Positions 1-8,351 of a DNA stretch of 64,000 nt are shown here, one piece after another. Where the stretch lies: assembly GCA_017454355.1 (NCBI GenBank), contig JAFTDD010000084.1, forward strand, positions 56,318-120,317, written 5' to 3'. This DNA is from Muribaculaceae bacterium. Its GTDB lineage: Bacteria; Bacteroidota; Bacteroidia; Bacteroidales; Muribaculaceae. Both the position numbers and the translations under genes were made by a program. How positions within the stretch are numbered: the stretch's first letter is position 1; every line of letters begins with the position of its first letter. Under the pieces are notes generated by a model that was given only the letters and a program-made list of their open reading frames with translations, did not search any database and was not told the DNA's origin.

Positions 1-43
1 TAGCACGTTGCGCGTTGCGGCACGTAGTCTGGCCGAAAGCCGT

Positions 44-1261
44 TTATTGCACTTGGTTAACATGGACATCAAGTTGTGGGAACGGGAAGTGTAGTCCGCG
101 TTCAGGGAATTGTTTATAAATCTGCTCGTTAACGGAATAAAGCACTCCCCAATAGTCGCTGGCTGCTGCCCATGCTCTAATCACAATTGTTATAGAACTG
201 TCGTCAAGGCTTTCCAAGTTTACGCTCGGCGAGAAATTCTTCTTTGGCAAGAATGCTTGGACCTTGGCCTCATGCTTGGCCTTTAGTTCCTCGGTCTTAT
301 TGCGGGTGTGGGCAAAAATTCGTTTCCACCAGGGCTTGTCGGTTGTTGTCGGCTCTTCCTCATGTGCGGCGGCTTCGGCGGCCGCGGCCTCGGCTGCCTC
401 CTCTTCAAGTTCAATAGTGCTCTCGACGGCATCCGTGCTCTTCTTTATTACGCGCGGGTCGGCATCAATAATCTCAAAGGCAACTTTACGCGCCAACTCA
501 ACATCGTCGCCATAGGCTAACGCCACCTGCCACTGGCAGCGGCGGTACTTCTCGGCACTGTAATTGTTAATCGTTCCTGTGGAGAGTCCTCCATTTGGAA
601 TTATAATGCGCTCGTTGTTGTAATTAATTATTATAGTGTGAAAGATCTGTATTTCCTTCACGTGGCCCTTGAAGTTGCCGAACTCGATATAATCGCCAAT
701 TTTATAGGGCTTGATGAGCAGAATGAGCACGCCTCCGGCAAAGTTCTGGAGAGTGCCGCTCAACGCCATACCAATGGCAACGCCGGCAGAAGCAAAAATT
801 GCGATAAACGAACTTGTCTCAATTCCCAAGATGCCGATAACCACGATGATTAGAATGAACATCAACGTGATTTTCACTAAACTCAACACAAAGGTGGTGA
901 GCGAACGGTCTACGTCCTTACTCACCATAATTGTGCCCACGATGGAGTGTATCTTATTAATGATAAACTTGCCGATGTAGAACACCAGTAAGGCTATGGC
1001 CAAGCGAAGCGCAAATGAGATAAACTGGCTCGAGAGGCTTGTGATGATATTGCCCCAGTCGATGCTTGTAACCGCGGTTGCCAAGCGTCCCGGCGAGATT
1101 GAAGGTACACTGTCACCGGGTTGCACGAGCAAATTGGTGAGAGAGTCGGCATGAGCCTTGGCGGCGTCGGCCACATCTTGGATCTGACTGGCCGTTGTGG
1201 TGTCAGGTTTGGCTTTGATGCCCAGGGCCTCAAGTTGAAGCAGTATTGTTGATAGCGTCAT
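44..1261 (-). CDS. MscS-family mechanosensitive channel with a charged insert
   Basis: Small-conductance mechanosensitive channel of the inner membrane (405 aa), expected to release solutes on osmotic downshock. Three hydrophobic segments lie at about residues 80-100, 122-147 and 150-185. The last is the Gly/Ala-rich pore helix (ASAGVAIGMALSGTLQNFAGG), followed by the MscS beta domain (KPYKIGDYIEFGNFKG). An Ala/Glu-rich then Lys-rich stretch of about 70 residues (275-343) sits between the beta domain and the C-terminal alpha/beta domain. This is longer than in E. coli MscS and probably extends the cytoplasmic cage. The N-terminal 75 residues are hydrophilic. The gene is divergent from the gene at 1416. 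The family call is firm; the role of the insert is unknown. Confidence 0.93.
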   Translation of the reverse strand: MTLSTILLQLEALGIKAKPDTTTASQIQDVADAAKAHADSLTNLLVQPGDSVPSISPGRLATAVTSIDWGNIITSLSSQFISFALRLAIALLVFYIGKFIINKIHSIVGTIMVSKDVDRSLTTFVLSLVKITLMFILIIVVIGILGIETSSFIAIFASAGVAIGMALSGTLQNFAGGVLILLIKPYKIGDYIEFGNFKGHVKEIQIFHTIIINYNNERIIIPNGGLSTGTINNYSAEKYRRCQWQVALAYGDDVELARKVAFEIIDADPRVIKKSTDAVESTIELEEEAAEAAAAEAAAHEEEPTTTDKPWWKRIFAHTRNKTEELKAKHEAKVQAFLPKKNFSPSVNLESLDDSSITIVIRAWAAASDYWGVLYSVNEQIYKQFPERGLHFPFPQLDVHVNQVQ

Positions 1262-1325
1262 ATTTATATGTTATAGATGTTAGATGATAGATGTTGCAGC
1301 ATGCAGCATACTACCTTTTGGGACG

Positions 1326-1333
1326 CAAAATTA
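1326..1333 (-). promoter_or_regulatory. possible -7 box for the MscS gene
   Basis: On the minus strand the sequence reads TAATTTTG, matching the Bacteroidota TAnnTTTG -7 box, about 65 bp upstream of the mscS start. No TTG lies at the proper -33 distance, so this is tentative. Confidence 0.35.
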
Positions 1334-1350
1334 CAAAAAAAATACACCAA

Positions 1351-1384
1351 TTGTGCCGTTTGTGGACAAATTGTTGTACCTTTG
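1351..1384 (+). promoter_or_regulatory. promoter for the 1416-3950 gene group
   Basis: TACCTTTG at 1377-1384 matches the TAnnTTTG -7 consensus, with a TTG at 1351-1353 roughly at -33. It lies 31 bp upstream of the ATG at 1416. Confidence 0.6.
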
Positions 1385-1415
1385 CATTGTTTTATCAACC
1401 ACGTCACTTTAAAAC

Positions 1416-1790
1416 ATGGAAGATTCATTGAAAAAGAAATTGGCCAAAGACCCCACCGGACTTGCCACCTACGAGTATATAGCAAACAATATCGAGACCA
1501 TCGATGCGATTCTGCCGGAACTGGTCGACAATATGATAAAGGTAGACTCTACCGGGCAGTTTGTCGTCAGCACTGCTCGCTACCTCAACGCCATCAGTAC
1601 CGACAAATATGCCGGCGCGATTGATTTGCTCATCAAGGCCGCCATCATTAAAGACCGTGACCGCGCTTATCTGCCCGGACTGGCCGCGTCAATTTGGGGA
1701 GATGACTACAAGGAGCACGCCGCCGACCTTGCTTCACGTGACGACAACTTCAGACGCATCTACAAGCGCCTTTACCCTGTCGGAATTTAG
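1416..1790 (+). CDS. small hypothetical protein
   Basis: I do not recognise this 124-aa protein. It has no signal peptide or membrane segment and looks mainly alpha-helical and charged, with a basic C-terminus (RRIYKRLYPVGI). Support for coding comes from the well-placed promoter at 1377-1384, the ATG start, and codon use like its neighbours. It ends 34 bp before the cyclophilin gene and is probably cotranscribed with it and the M16 peptidase. Likely cytoplasmic. Confidence 0.8.
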   Translation: MEDSLKKKLAKDPTGLATYEYIANNIETIDAILPELVDNMIKVDSTGQFVVSTARYLNAISTDKYAGAIDLLIKAAIIKDRDRAYLPGLAASIWGDDYKEHAADLASRDDNFRRIYKRLYPVGI

Positions 1791-1824
1791 TTCATTACAT
1801 TTAACGGATAATTTATAAACGATT

Positions 1825-2712
1825 ATGCTCAATCGTCATTACTTGTTATCGCTGGCACTCGTGCTCGTCACGACGGTCGCTTGCTCAATGAAAAACGGCA
1901 GCAGCGCCAACGCTGCGACCAATGCCGCTCAACAATCATCATCAACAACAGCCACAGTGAACGACAACAAAAATCCCCGAGTGAAACTCGAGACCTCGAT
2001 GGGCGACATCGTGGTCGAACTCTACAACGACACTCCCAAGCACCGAGACAACTTCCTCAAACTTGCTCGCGAGGGTTTCTATGACGGCCTCCTTTTCCAC
2101 CGCGTGATCAAAGACTTTATGATTCAGGGTGGAGACCCCGAGTCAAAGACCGCCACACCCGACACTCAACTTGGTGGTGGAGACCCCGGCTACACGATTG
2201 AGGCCGAAATCATCTACCCGACCCACTTCCACAAGCGCGGCGCGCTGGCGGCCGCACGCACCGGTGACCAAGTCAACCCCGAGCGACGCAGCAGCGGCTC
2301 GCAGTTCTATATCGTCACCGGCAACGTCTATCAGCAAGGCCAACTCGCCGGACTGCAACAGCAACTCGAGGGCGCAGCCAAGCAAGCCATCTTCAACCGT
2401 ATGGCCAGTGAGCATCGTGCCGAGATACAGCAGATGTACCAGAGTGGAGACCAAGCAGGCCTCGACGCACTGCAACAGCAACTCATCGCCGCTATGGAGG
2501 CCGAGTATGCCGCCCATCCCGCCTCGTTGACACAAGAACAAATAGCGGCCTACACCACTGTGGGCGGCGCTCCGCATCTCGACAACCAGTACACCGTCTA
2601 TGGTGAGGTGGTTGAGGGAATGGAAGTAGTTGACAAAATCCAAAATGTCGCTACCGGCCGTGCCGACCGACCTGTTAACGACGTGCGCATTATCAAGGCC
2701 ACAGTGCTGTGA
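1825..2712 (+). CDS. cyclophilin-type peptidyl-prolyl isomerase, lipoprotein
   Basis: Catalyses cis-trans isomerisation of X-Pro bonds in the envelope. The N-terminus (MLNRHYLLSLALVLVTTVAC) is a lipoprotein signal with the acylated Cys at residue 20, followed by a Ser/Asn/Thr-rich linker. The cyclophilin core starts near residue 55 (ETSMGDIVVELYNDTP), with FHRVIKDFMIQGGDP and GSQFYIVTG as active-site motifs. A Gln/Ala-rich helical insert of about 75 residues (roughly 170-245) splits the fold before the last strands. The protein is 295 aa against about 165 for the minimal domain. Its TGA stop overlaps the GTG start of the M16 gene. Confidence 0.93.
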   Translation: MLNRHYLLSLALVLVTTVACSMKNGSSANAATNAAQQSSSTTATVNDNKNPRVKLETSMGDIVVELYNDTPKHRDNFLKLAREGFYDGLLFHRVIKDFMIQGGDPESKTATPDTQLGGGDPGYTIEAEIIYPTHFHKRGALAAARTGDQVNPERRSSGSQFYIVTGNVYQQGQLAGLQQQLEGAAKQAIFNRMASEHRAEIQQMYQSGDQAGLDALQQQLIAAMEAEYAAHPASLTQEQIAAYTTVGGAPHLDNQYTVYGEVVEGMEVVDKIQNVATGRADRPVNDVRIIKATVL

Positions 2713-3950
2713 TTGAAGTCACACGCCATAAGTTCCCCAACGGGCTCACCCTACTGCATCACCACAACACGTCCACCGTCATGGCGGCGCTTGTGGTGAT
2801 GTATGATGTCGGGGCACGCGATGAAGTGCCCGGCGCTACTGGCATAGCCCATCTCACCGAGCATCTCATGTTCTCCGGCAGCCGTCATGTGCCGGACTTT
2901 GACGACGCGTTGCAGCGCGCCGGCGGAGTCAGTAACGCTTGGACGAGTTGCGATGAGACAATCTACTATTGTGTGCTGCCGGCCGTTAACATCGAGACTG
3001 CATTTTGGCTCGAGAGCGACCGTATGCTCCACTTGAACCTGGACGACGAGAGCATCAACACTCAGCGAAGTGTTGTTATCGAGGAATTCAAGCAGCAGGC
3101 TCTCAATGTGCCGTACGGCGATGTGGAACACTTGCTATTGCCGTTGGCTTATCGCGTCCATCCTTACCGTTGGCCCGTGCTGGGTCGCACTGTCGAAGAA
3201 TTGGAGCGCGTTGATAACGATACGGTGCGTGCTTTTCACGACAATCACTACGACGTGTCGCGTGCCACAGTGTGCGTCAGCGGCAACGTGCCGGTTGAGC
3301 GGGCCATTTCCCTTACCGAGCGATGGTTTGGTGATATTGAGCCGCGCGCACTTGCGCCACGACAGTTGCCGGCCGAACCATTCCAACAAGAGCACCGCGC
3401 TCTAATGGTCGAGCGCCATGTGCCAGCCACTGCCATCTATCGTGCCTACCACATGCCGGCAAGAGCCGATGCGGCTTTTTATGCCGCCGACCTGCTGAGC
3501 GATGTGCTTGCCAACGGACAGTCATCGCGTTTCTTCAAGCACATCCTGAGCAATGGAAAAGTGTTCACAGAACTCGACGCTTCGGTGGGCGGCACAATTG
3601 ACCCGGGATTGTTCTATATACGCGGGCGCCTTTGTGACAATGTGAATGTAGAGAGTGCCATGAAACTGGTTGACGATGAGATTAGCCGATTGCAGGACGA
3701 CGGGCCATCGCAATACGAGGTCGACAAATATACCAACAAGGCATTGTCTCACTCAATGTTTGAAAACGTCGACTATATGGCCCGTGCCATCAAACTATGC
3801 CAAATGGAGCACATGCTCGGTGACGCTAATTTAATCAACACCGAGGAGGCTCGCTACCGGGCGGTCACGCCCGATGACGTGCGTGAGGCGGCGCGTACAA
3901 TCCTCCGCCCCGACAACTGCTCCACACTCACCTACTCCACCACCAATTAA
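2709..3950 (+). CDS. M16-family zinc metallopeptidase
   Basis: Pitrilysin or processing-peptidase-like zinc protease of 413 aa, the single-unit M16B size. The inverted zinc motif HLTEH is at about residues 48-52, and the downstream Glu of RSVVIEEFKQQ fits the third zinc ligand, so it should be catalytically active. The C-terminal half has the M16 inactive-repeat fold. The start is a GTG overlapping the cyclophilin stop by 4 bp (GTGA), which implies translational coupling. There is no obvious signal peptide. The substrate is unknown; co-expression with an envelope isomerase suggests protein quality control, but that is inference. Confidence 0.92.
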   Translation: MIEVTRHKFPNGLTLLHHHNTSTVMAALVVMYDVGARDEVPGATGIAHLTEHLMFSGSRHVPDFDDALQRAGGVSNAWTSCDETIYYCVLPAVNIETAFWLESDRMLHLNLDDESINTQRSVVIEEFKQQALNVPYGDVEHLLLPLAYRVHPYRWPVLGRTVEELERVDNDTVRAFHDNHYDVSRATVCVSGNVPVERAISLTERWFGDIEPRALAPRQLPAEPFQQEHRALMVERHVPATAIYRAYHMPARADAAFYAADLLSDVLANGQSSRFFKHILSNGKVFTELDASVGGTIDPGLFYIRGRLCDNVNVESAMKLVDDEISRLQDDGPSQYEVDKYTNKALSHSMFENVDYMARAIKLCQMEHMLGDANLINTEEARYRAVTPDDVREAARTILRPDNCSTLTYSTTN

Positions 3951-4002
3951 CTAATTACTAATTATAAACTCGTTTTCAGCCAACGGGTATTACTAAAAGG
4001 AA

Positions 4003-4051
4003 AGGCAGGTTATCGGGCTCCTCGGTTTGGGGTCGGCACGATGACCTGCCT
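4003..4051 (+). terminator. hairpin downstream of the M16 gene
   Basis: AGGCAGGTTATCG (4003-4015) pairs with CGATGACCTGCCT (4039-4051), 13 bp with one G-U pair, around a 23-nt G/C-rich loop. The T tract that follows is poor, so it is either a weak terminator or another structured RNA element. Confidence 0.5.
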
Positions 4052-4159
4052 TCTGGCATTGAGTTAATTGGTACGGTAGATTAATTAATCAGATAGTTAA
4101 GCAATCTCTATGAAATTTCAGCCTTAAGTGGTGCAGTGTTTTGTTTGTGGCACAGATTA

Positions 4160-4202
4160 TTGAAAAGGTCTTGAACCAGCCATATACGGCGGTTCAAGAC
4201 CT
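4160..4202 (-). terminator. gdhA terminator
   Basis: AGGTCTTGAACC and GGTTCAAGACCT form a perfect 12-bp stem (4166-4177 with 4191-4202). Read on the minus strand the hairpin is followed by TTTTCAAT, 13 bp after the gdhA stop. Confidence 0.85.
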
Positions 4203-4214
4203 ATATTATACTTG

Positions 4215-5555
4215 TCAAATGATGCCTTGTCCCATCATGGCGTGGGCAACCTTCATAAATCCGGCGATATTGGCACCCTTCATGTAGTTCATATACCCAT
4301 CGGGTTCCTCACCGTAACGGCAGCACTGGTCATAGATGTCGGCCATAATCTGGTGGAGGTTCTTGTCGACCTCGGCCGCTGTCCAATAGATGTGCTGGGC
4401 ATTCTGGGTCATCTCGAGGCCTGATGTCGCCACGCCACCGGCGTTGACAGCCTTGCCCGGAGCATAAACCATGCGGTTCTCGATAAAGTAGTCGATTGCC
4501 TCGGCAGTGCAACCCATGTTGCTCACTTCGGCTACCAGCAACACGTTGTTGGCATGCAGTTGCTTGGCATCGTCGAGCGACACCTCGTTTTGGGTGGCGC
4601 AAGGCATGGCGATGTCAACCTTCTGCTCCCACGGCTTGCGGCCGGCGAAGAACGTTGCCTCGGGGAAGCGCTCGGCGTAGGGGGCACACACGTCGTTGCC
4701 ACTGGCGCGGAGTTCAAGCAGGCAGTCAATCTTCTCGGGAGTATTGATGCCGGTCGGGTCGTAGATGTATCCGTCAGGACCGCTGATAGTCACCACTTTG
4801 GCGCCAAGTTCGGTCGCCTTGGTGACGGCGCCCCAAGCCACGTTGCCAAAGCCGCTCACGGCCACTGTCTTGCCCTGGAAGTCGGTGCCCAGGCGCTTGA
4901 GCATGCTCTGCACATAGTAGCATGCGCCAAAGCCGGTCGCCTCGGGACGGATGCGCGAACCGCCAAACTCGAGGCCCTTGCCGGTCAGTGTACCGGTACA
5001 CTCGCGAGTGAGTTTTTTATACATACCATAGAGGTAACCGACCTCGCGGCCGCCAACGCCGATGTCGCCGGCAGGCACGTCCATATCAGGACCGATGTTG
5101 CGCCACAACTCCAGCATGAACGCTTGGCAGAAACGCATAATCTCGGCATCACTCTTGCCGCGCGGACTGAAGTCAGAGCCGCCCTTGGCACCGCCCATCG
5201 GCAGCGTGGTGAGCGCGTTTTTGAACGTCTGCTCGAAACCGAGGAACTTCAATATTGACAGGTTCACCGAAGCATGGAAACGAAGGCCTCCCTTATACGG
5301 GCCAATGGCGTTGTTAAACTGCACGCGGTAGCCGAGGTTAGTCTGCACCTCGCCATTGTCGTCGACCCATGTCACACGGAAGGTGAAAATGCGGTCAGGC
5401 TCAACCATGCGCTCGATAATTTTTGCTTTCTCAAACTCGGGGTGCTTGTTGTACTCATCCTGCACGGTGAGCAACACCTCGCGGACGGCCTGGAGATACT
5501 CCTTCTCGCCGGGGTGCTTGGCCTCGAGGTCAGTCAAGATTTTCTCAACATTCAT
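4215..5555 (-). CDS. gdhA: NADP-type glutamate dehydrogenase
   Basis: Hexameric glutamate dehydrogenase (446 aa) converting 2-oxoglutarate and ammonia to glutamate, the main ammonium-assimilation step in Bacteroidales. Visible motifs are the substrate region KGGLRFH, the catalytic-lysine region PMGGAKGGSDF, the GDIGVGGREVGYL segment, and the Rossmann motif SGFGNVAWG. Length matches the small bacterial NADP enzymes. It has its own promoter (5634-5663) and terminator (4160-4202), so it is monocistronic. Coenzyme choice (NADP rather than NAD) is inferred from the subfamily. Confidence 0.97.
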   Translation of the reverse strand: MNVEKILTDLEAKHPGEKEYLQAVREVLLTVQDEYNKHPEFEKAKIIERMVEPDRIFTFRVTWVDDNGEVQTNLGYRVQFNNAIGPYKGGLRFHASVNLSILKFLGFEQTFKNALTTLPMGGAKGGSDFSPRGKSDAEIMRFCQAFMLELWRNIGPDMDVPAGDIGVGGREVGYLYGMYKKLTRECTGTLTGKGLEFGGSRIRPEATGFGACYYVQSMLKRLGTDFQGKTVAVSGFGNVAWGAVTKATELGAKVVTISGPDGYIYDPTGINTPEKIDCLLELRASGNDVCAPYAERFPEATFFAGRKPWEQKVDIAMPCATQNEVSLDDAKQLHANNVLLVAEVSNMGCTAEAIDYFIENRMVYAPGKAVNAGGVATSGLEMTQNAQHIYWTAAEVDKNLHQIMADIYDQCCRYGEEPDGYMNYMKGANIAGFMKVAHAMMGQGII

Positions 5556-5633
5556 GACTCTGTTTTGATTTTAGATGCCAATAGTTGTTGTTTGATTTTG
5601 TTTAGTTGCAATCCAATGGTGGTTTGCACGTGG

Positions 5634-5663
5634 CAAAGGTAACTCATTTTTTCGGATTGGCAA
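5634..5663 (-). promoter_or_regulatory. gdhA promoter
   Basis: On the minus strand TTG (5663-5661), 19 bp, then TACCTTTG (5641-5634). This is an exact Bacteroidota sigma-ABfr layout, about 80 bp upstream of the gdhA start. Confidence 0.8.
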
Positions 5664-5880
5664 CGTTTTTTGGCGAATATTTTCAAAAAAAGTGAAAATT
5701 TTTTATCTCTCGAACTCTTTTTTTAATGGACGATTTGAGCCGTTTTTTGGCCAAGACGCCGGCAAAAAGTTAAAAGTTAAAACTTCCACACGATTTTTCA
5801 ATTCTTTTCTAAATAAATATTCCGCCGCCAATGTCAAGTTAACACAATCACGCCTTGCCATAAAAATATTGCGACACCGC

Positions 5881-5910
5881 TTGTCAATTCACGCAAATGT
5901 TGTAATTTTG
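5881..5910 (+). promoter_or_regulatory. serC-serA promoter
   Basis: TTG at 5881-5883, 19 bp, TAATTTTG at 5903-5910, 45 bp before serC. The rest of the 400-bp gap between gdhA and serC is AT-rich and shows no gene. Confidence 0.8.
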
Positions 5911-5955
5911 CGGTGAATGATTTCGCATAATTAATATCACTAAATAATAAATGAT

Positions 5956-7023
5956 ATGAAGAAACACAATTTCTACGCCGGCCCGTCGATTATGAGCCAG
6001 TACACTATCGACCACTGCATCGATGCCATCCACGACTTTGCCGGCACCGGCTTGTCCATCCTCGAGATTTCACACCGCAGCAAGGAGTTCAGTGCTGTTA
6101 TCGAGAAGGCCGAGCAGTTGTTCAAAGAACTGCTCGACATCCCCGAGGGCTATCGCGTGATCTTCCTCGGCGGCGGCGCCAGCCTGCAGTTTGCAATGGT
6201 GCCGATGAACTTGATGCGTACCCGTGCCGCTTACCTCGACACCGGCACCTGGGCCAACAAGGCCATCAAGGAGGCCAAACTCTTTGGCGAGGTGGAAGTC
6301 GTGGGCTCATCCAAGGCCGACAACTACACCTATATTCCAAAAGGATATGTCGTGCCCAAAGACGTTGACTATTTCCACATCACCACCAACAACACCATCT
6401 ACGGCACCGAAATCCGTCACGACATGGACGTGCCTGTGCGATTGGTAGCCGATATGTCGAGCGACATCTTCTCGCGTCCGGTTGATGTGTCGAAGTATGA
6501 CCTCATCTATGGTGGCGCGCAGAAGAACGTCTCACCCGCCGGTGTCACGTTTGTCATCGTGCGCGAGGACGCTCTGGGGCACGTCGATCGCGTCTTGCCC
6601 ACTATGCTCAACTACAAGACCCATGTTGAGAAGGGCTCGATGTTCAACACGCCGCCGGTGTTCCCGATTTATGCAGCCCTGCAGACCCTCGAGTGGTATA
6701 AGGAGTTGGGCGGCGTAAAGGAACTGCAACGTCGCGATGAGGAGAAGGCCGCCGTGCTCTACGATGCCATCGATGGCAGCCGCATGTTTGTCGGCACAGT
6801 ACATCCCGAAGACCGTTCTATCATGAACGTGTGCTTTGTGATGAAACCGGAATATAAGGAACTCGAGGCCGACTTCCTTGCCTTCGCTACCGAACGTGGC
6901 ATCGTCGGCATCAAGGGGCACCGCAGTGTGGGCGGCTTCCGCGCCTCGCTTTACAACGCGCTGCCGCTCGAGAGTGTCAAGGTGCTAACTCAGGCAATGC
7001 ACGACTTTGAAGCAACCCATTAA
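5956..7023 (+). CDS. serC: phosphoserine aminotransferase
   Basis: PLP enzyme (355 aa) converting 3-phosphohydroxypyruvate and glutamate to phosphoserine, the second step of serine synthesis. The N-terminus [10 protein letters not shown] and the segment LGGGASLQF fit class-V aminotransferases. The PLP lysine is K190 in [27 protein letters not shown] near the C-terminus is the substrate-binding signature. serA follows after 17 bp, so the two form an operon. Confidence 0.97.
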   Translation: MKKHNFYAGPSIMSQYTIDHCIDAIHDFAGTGLSILEISHRSKEFSAVIEKAEQLFKELLDIPEGYRVIFLGGGASLQFAMVPMNLMRTRAAYLDTGTWANKAIKEAKLFGEVEVVGSSKADNYTYIPKGYVVPKDVDYFHITTNNTIYGTEIRHDMDVPVRLVADMSSDIFSRPVDVSKYDLIYGGAQKNVSPAGVTFVIVREDALGHVDRVLPTMLNYKTHVEKGSMFNTPPVFPIYAALQTLEWYKELGGVKELQRRDEEKAAVLYDAIDGSRMFVGTVHPEDRSIMNVCFVMKPEYKELEADFLAFATERGIVGIKGHRSVGGFRASLYNALPLESVKVLTQAMHDFEATH

Positions 7024-7040
7024 CGACTATCAACTTAACT

Positions 7041-7958
7041 ATGAAAGTATTAATTGCAACCGAAAAGCCTTTTGCACCGGTGGCGGTTGACGGCATCCGC
7101 CAAGTGCTTGAGCAGGCAGGCCACAAGGTGGCTCTGCTGGAAAAAGGCAGTCACGACGACCTTGTTGCCGCCGTGCACGATGTGACCGGACTGATTGTTC
7201 GCAGCGACAAGGTCACCAAGGATGTTTTTGATGCCGCACCACTGCTCAAGGTGGTTGTTCGCGCCGGTGCCGGATATGACAACATCGACCTCGATGAAGC
7301 CACGGCTCATGGCGTGTGTGTGATGAACACCCCGGGACAGAACGCCAATGCAGTTGCCGAACTCGTGATGGGAATGCTTGTCACCCTCGTGCGCAACCGC
7401 TATGACGGCACCAGTGGCACCGAACTGCTGGGCAAGACGCTGGGCATACATGCTTATGGCGCAGTGGGTCGCAACGTGGCGCGCATCGCCAAGGGCTTCG
7501 GCATGAAGGTGAGCGCGCTCGACCCGTTTGTGGCCGATGAGGTTATGGAGGCCGACGGCATCCAACCGGTGCACAGTGTGGAGCAACTCTATGCCGACAA
7601 CCAAATTGTCAGTTTGCACATACCGGCTAACGACCAGACGCGTCGTTCGGTGACCGAGCGACTGCTCACTTCGATGCCCAAAGGCGCCATTCTGGTGAAC
7701 GCCGCACGTAAGGAAGTGATTGACGAGCCGGGCTTGCAGGCCGCCATGGCGGCAAGAAGTGACCTGCGCTACATCGCCGATGTCAAGCCTGATATAGCCG
7801 ACGAACTGCAACAACTCTACCCCGCCCGAGTGTTGTTTACTCCCAAGAAAATGGGAGCGCAGACAGCCGAGGCTAACATCAATGCCGGTTTGGCAGCCGC
7901 GCGCCAGATTGTAGACCATTTGGCTACCGGTTGGAACCGCTTCCAGGTGAATAAGTGA
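7041..7958 (+). CDS. serA: 3-phosphoglycerate dehydrogenase, short type lacking the catalytic His
   Basis: First enzyme of serine synthesis (305 aa), oxidising 3-phosphoglycerate with NAD. It has only the catalytic and NAD-binding domains and no ACT or ASB regulatory domain. The nucleotide motif is GIHAYGAVGRNVA, with Ala in place of the usual first Gly of the GxGxxG loop. R in VNAARKEVIDE is the catalytic arginine. The usual TPHxG catalytic histidine is replaced: the text reads TPKKMG with K269 at that place. This resembles the Lys-type (IIIK) enzyme described for Entamoeba and Bacteroidota relatives. It is partnered with serC just upstream. Confidence 0.93.
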   Translation: MKVLIATEKPFAPVAVDGIRQVLEQAGHKVALLEKGSHDDLVAAVHDVTGLIVRSDKVTKDVFDAAPLLKVVVRAGAGYDNIDLDEATAHGVCVMNTPGQNANAVAELVMGMLVTLVRNRYDGTSGTELLGKTLGIHAYGAVGRNVARIAKGFGMKVSALDPFVADEVMEADGIQPVHSVEQLYADNQIVSLHIPANDQTRRSVTERLLTSMPKGAILVNAARKEVIDEPGLQAAMAARSDLRYIADVKPDIADELQQLYPARVLFTPKKMGAQTAEANINAGLAAARQIVDHLATGWNRFQVNK

Positions 7959-8113
7959 GGTTGAGGGTTGAGGGTTGAGAGGTTGAGCCAATCGCTATCG
8001 CGATTGGGAATAAATGTATGGTCTGGCCTTGGCCTGGCAGCCATGCGGCGACAAAGCCATTATCCCCGAGCGCGATAGCGTGAGGCTCAACCCCTCAACG
8101 CTCAACCCCTCAA
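7957..8113. repeat. long imperfect palindrome with GTTGAG tandem units
   Basis: The left arm is made of GTTGAGG repeats followed by GGTTGAGCC and CGCTATCGCG (7957-8002). The right arm is CGCGATAGCG, then GGCTCAACC and CTCAACCCC repeats (8071-8113). Together they can fold into a stem of about 40 bp with interruptions. It lies between the serA stop and the gyrA promoter and could end serA transcription. Confidence 0.7.
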
Positions 8114-8229
8114 CATCTTTCACGTTAATTCAGGGGAATTCACGGGAGTTGTTTTTACGGATTATGCGAGAAGTTTTACGCCATTTCACTTGAGATTGAA
8201 TTTAAGATATTAAAAAATCAAAAAAATGC

Positions 8230-8259
8230 TTGCCGTGTGGCAAAAAAATAGTAACTTTG
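8230..8259 (+). promoter_or_regulatory. gyrA promoter
   Basis: TTG at 8230-8232, 19 bp, TAACTTTG at 8252-8259. It lies about 90 bp upstream of the gyrA ATG. Confidence 0.8.
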
Positions 8260-8351
8260 TGGGTGGAAAGTTAACACCGCGACTGCGTGATAGCCTTGGG
8301 CAAAATGTGGCCTGCATTGCGTTGCGTGGACAATAATTTTTTATCGTATAA

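Noticed and set aside
7050-7991. 313-aa open frame antisense to serA
   Set aside because: Shadow of serA with His/Gly/Val-rich low-information sequence and no promoter.
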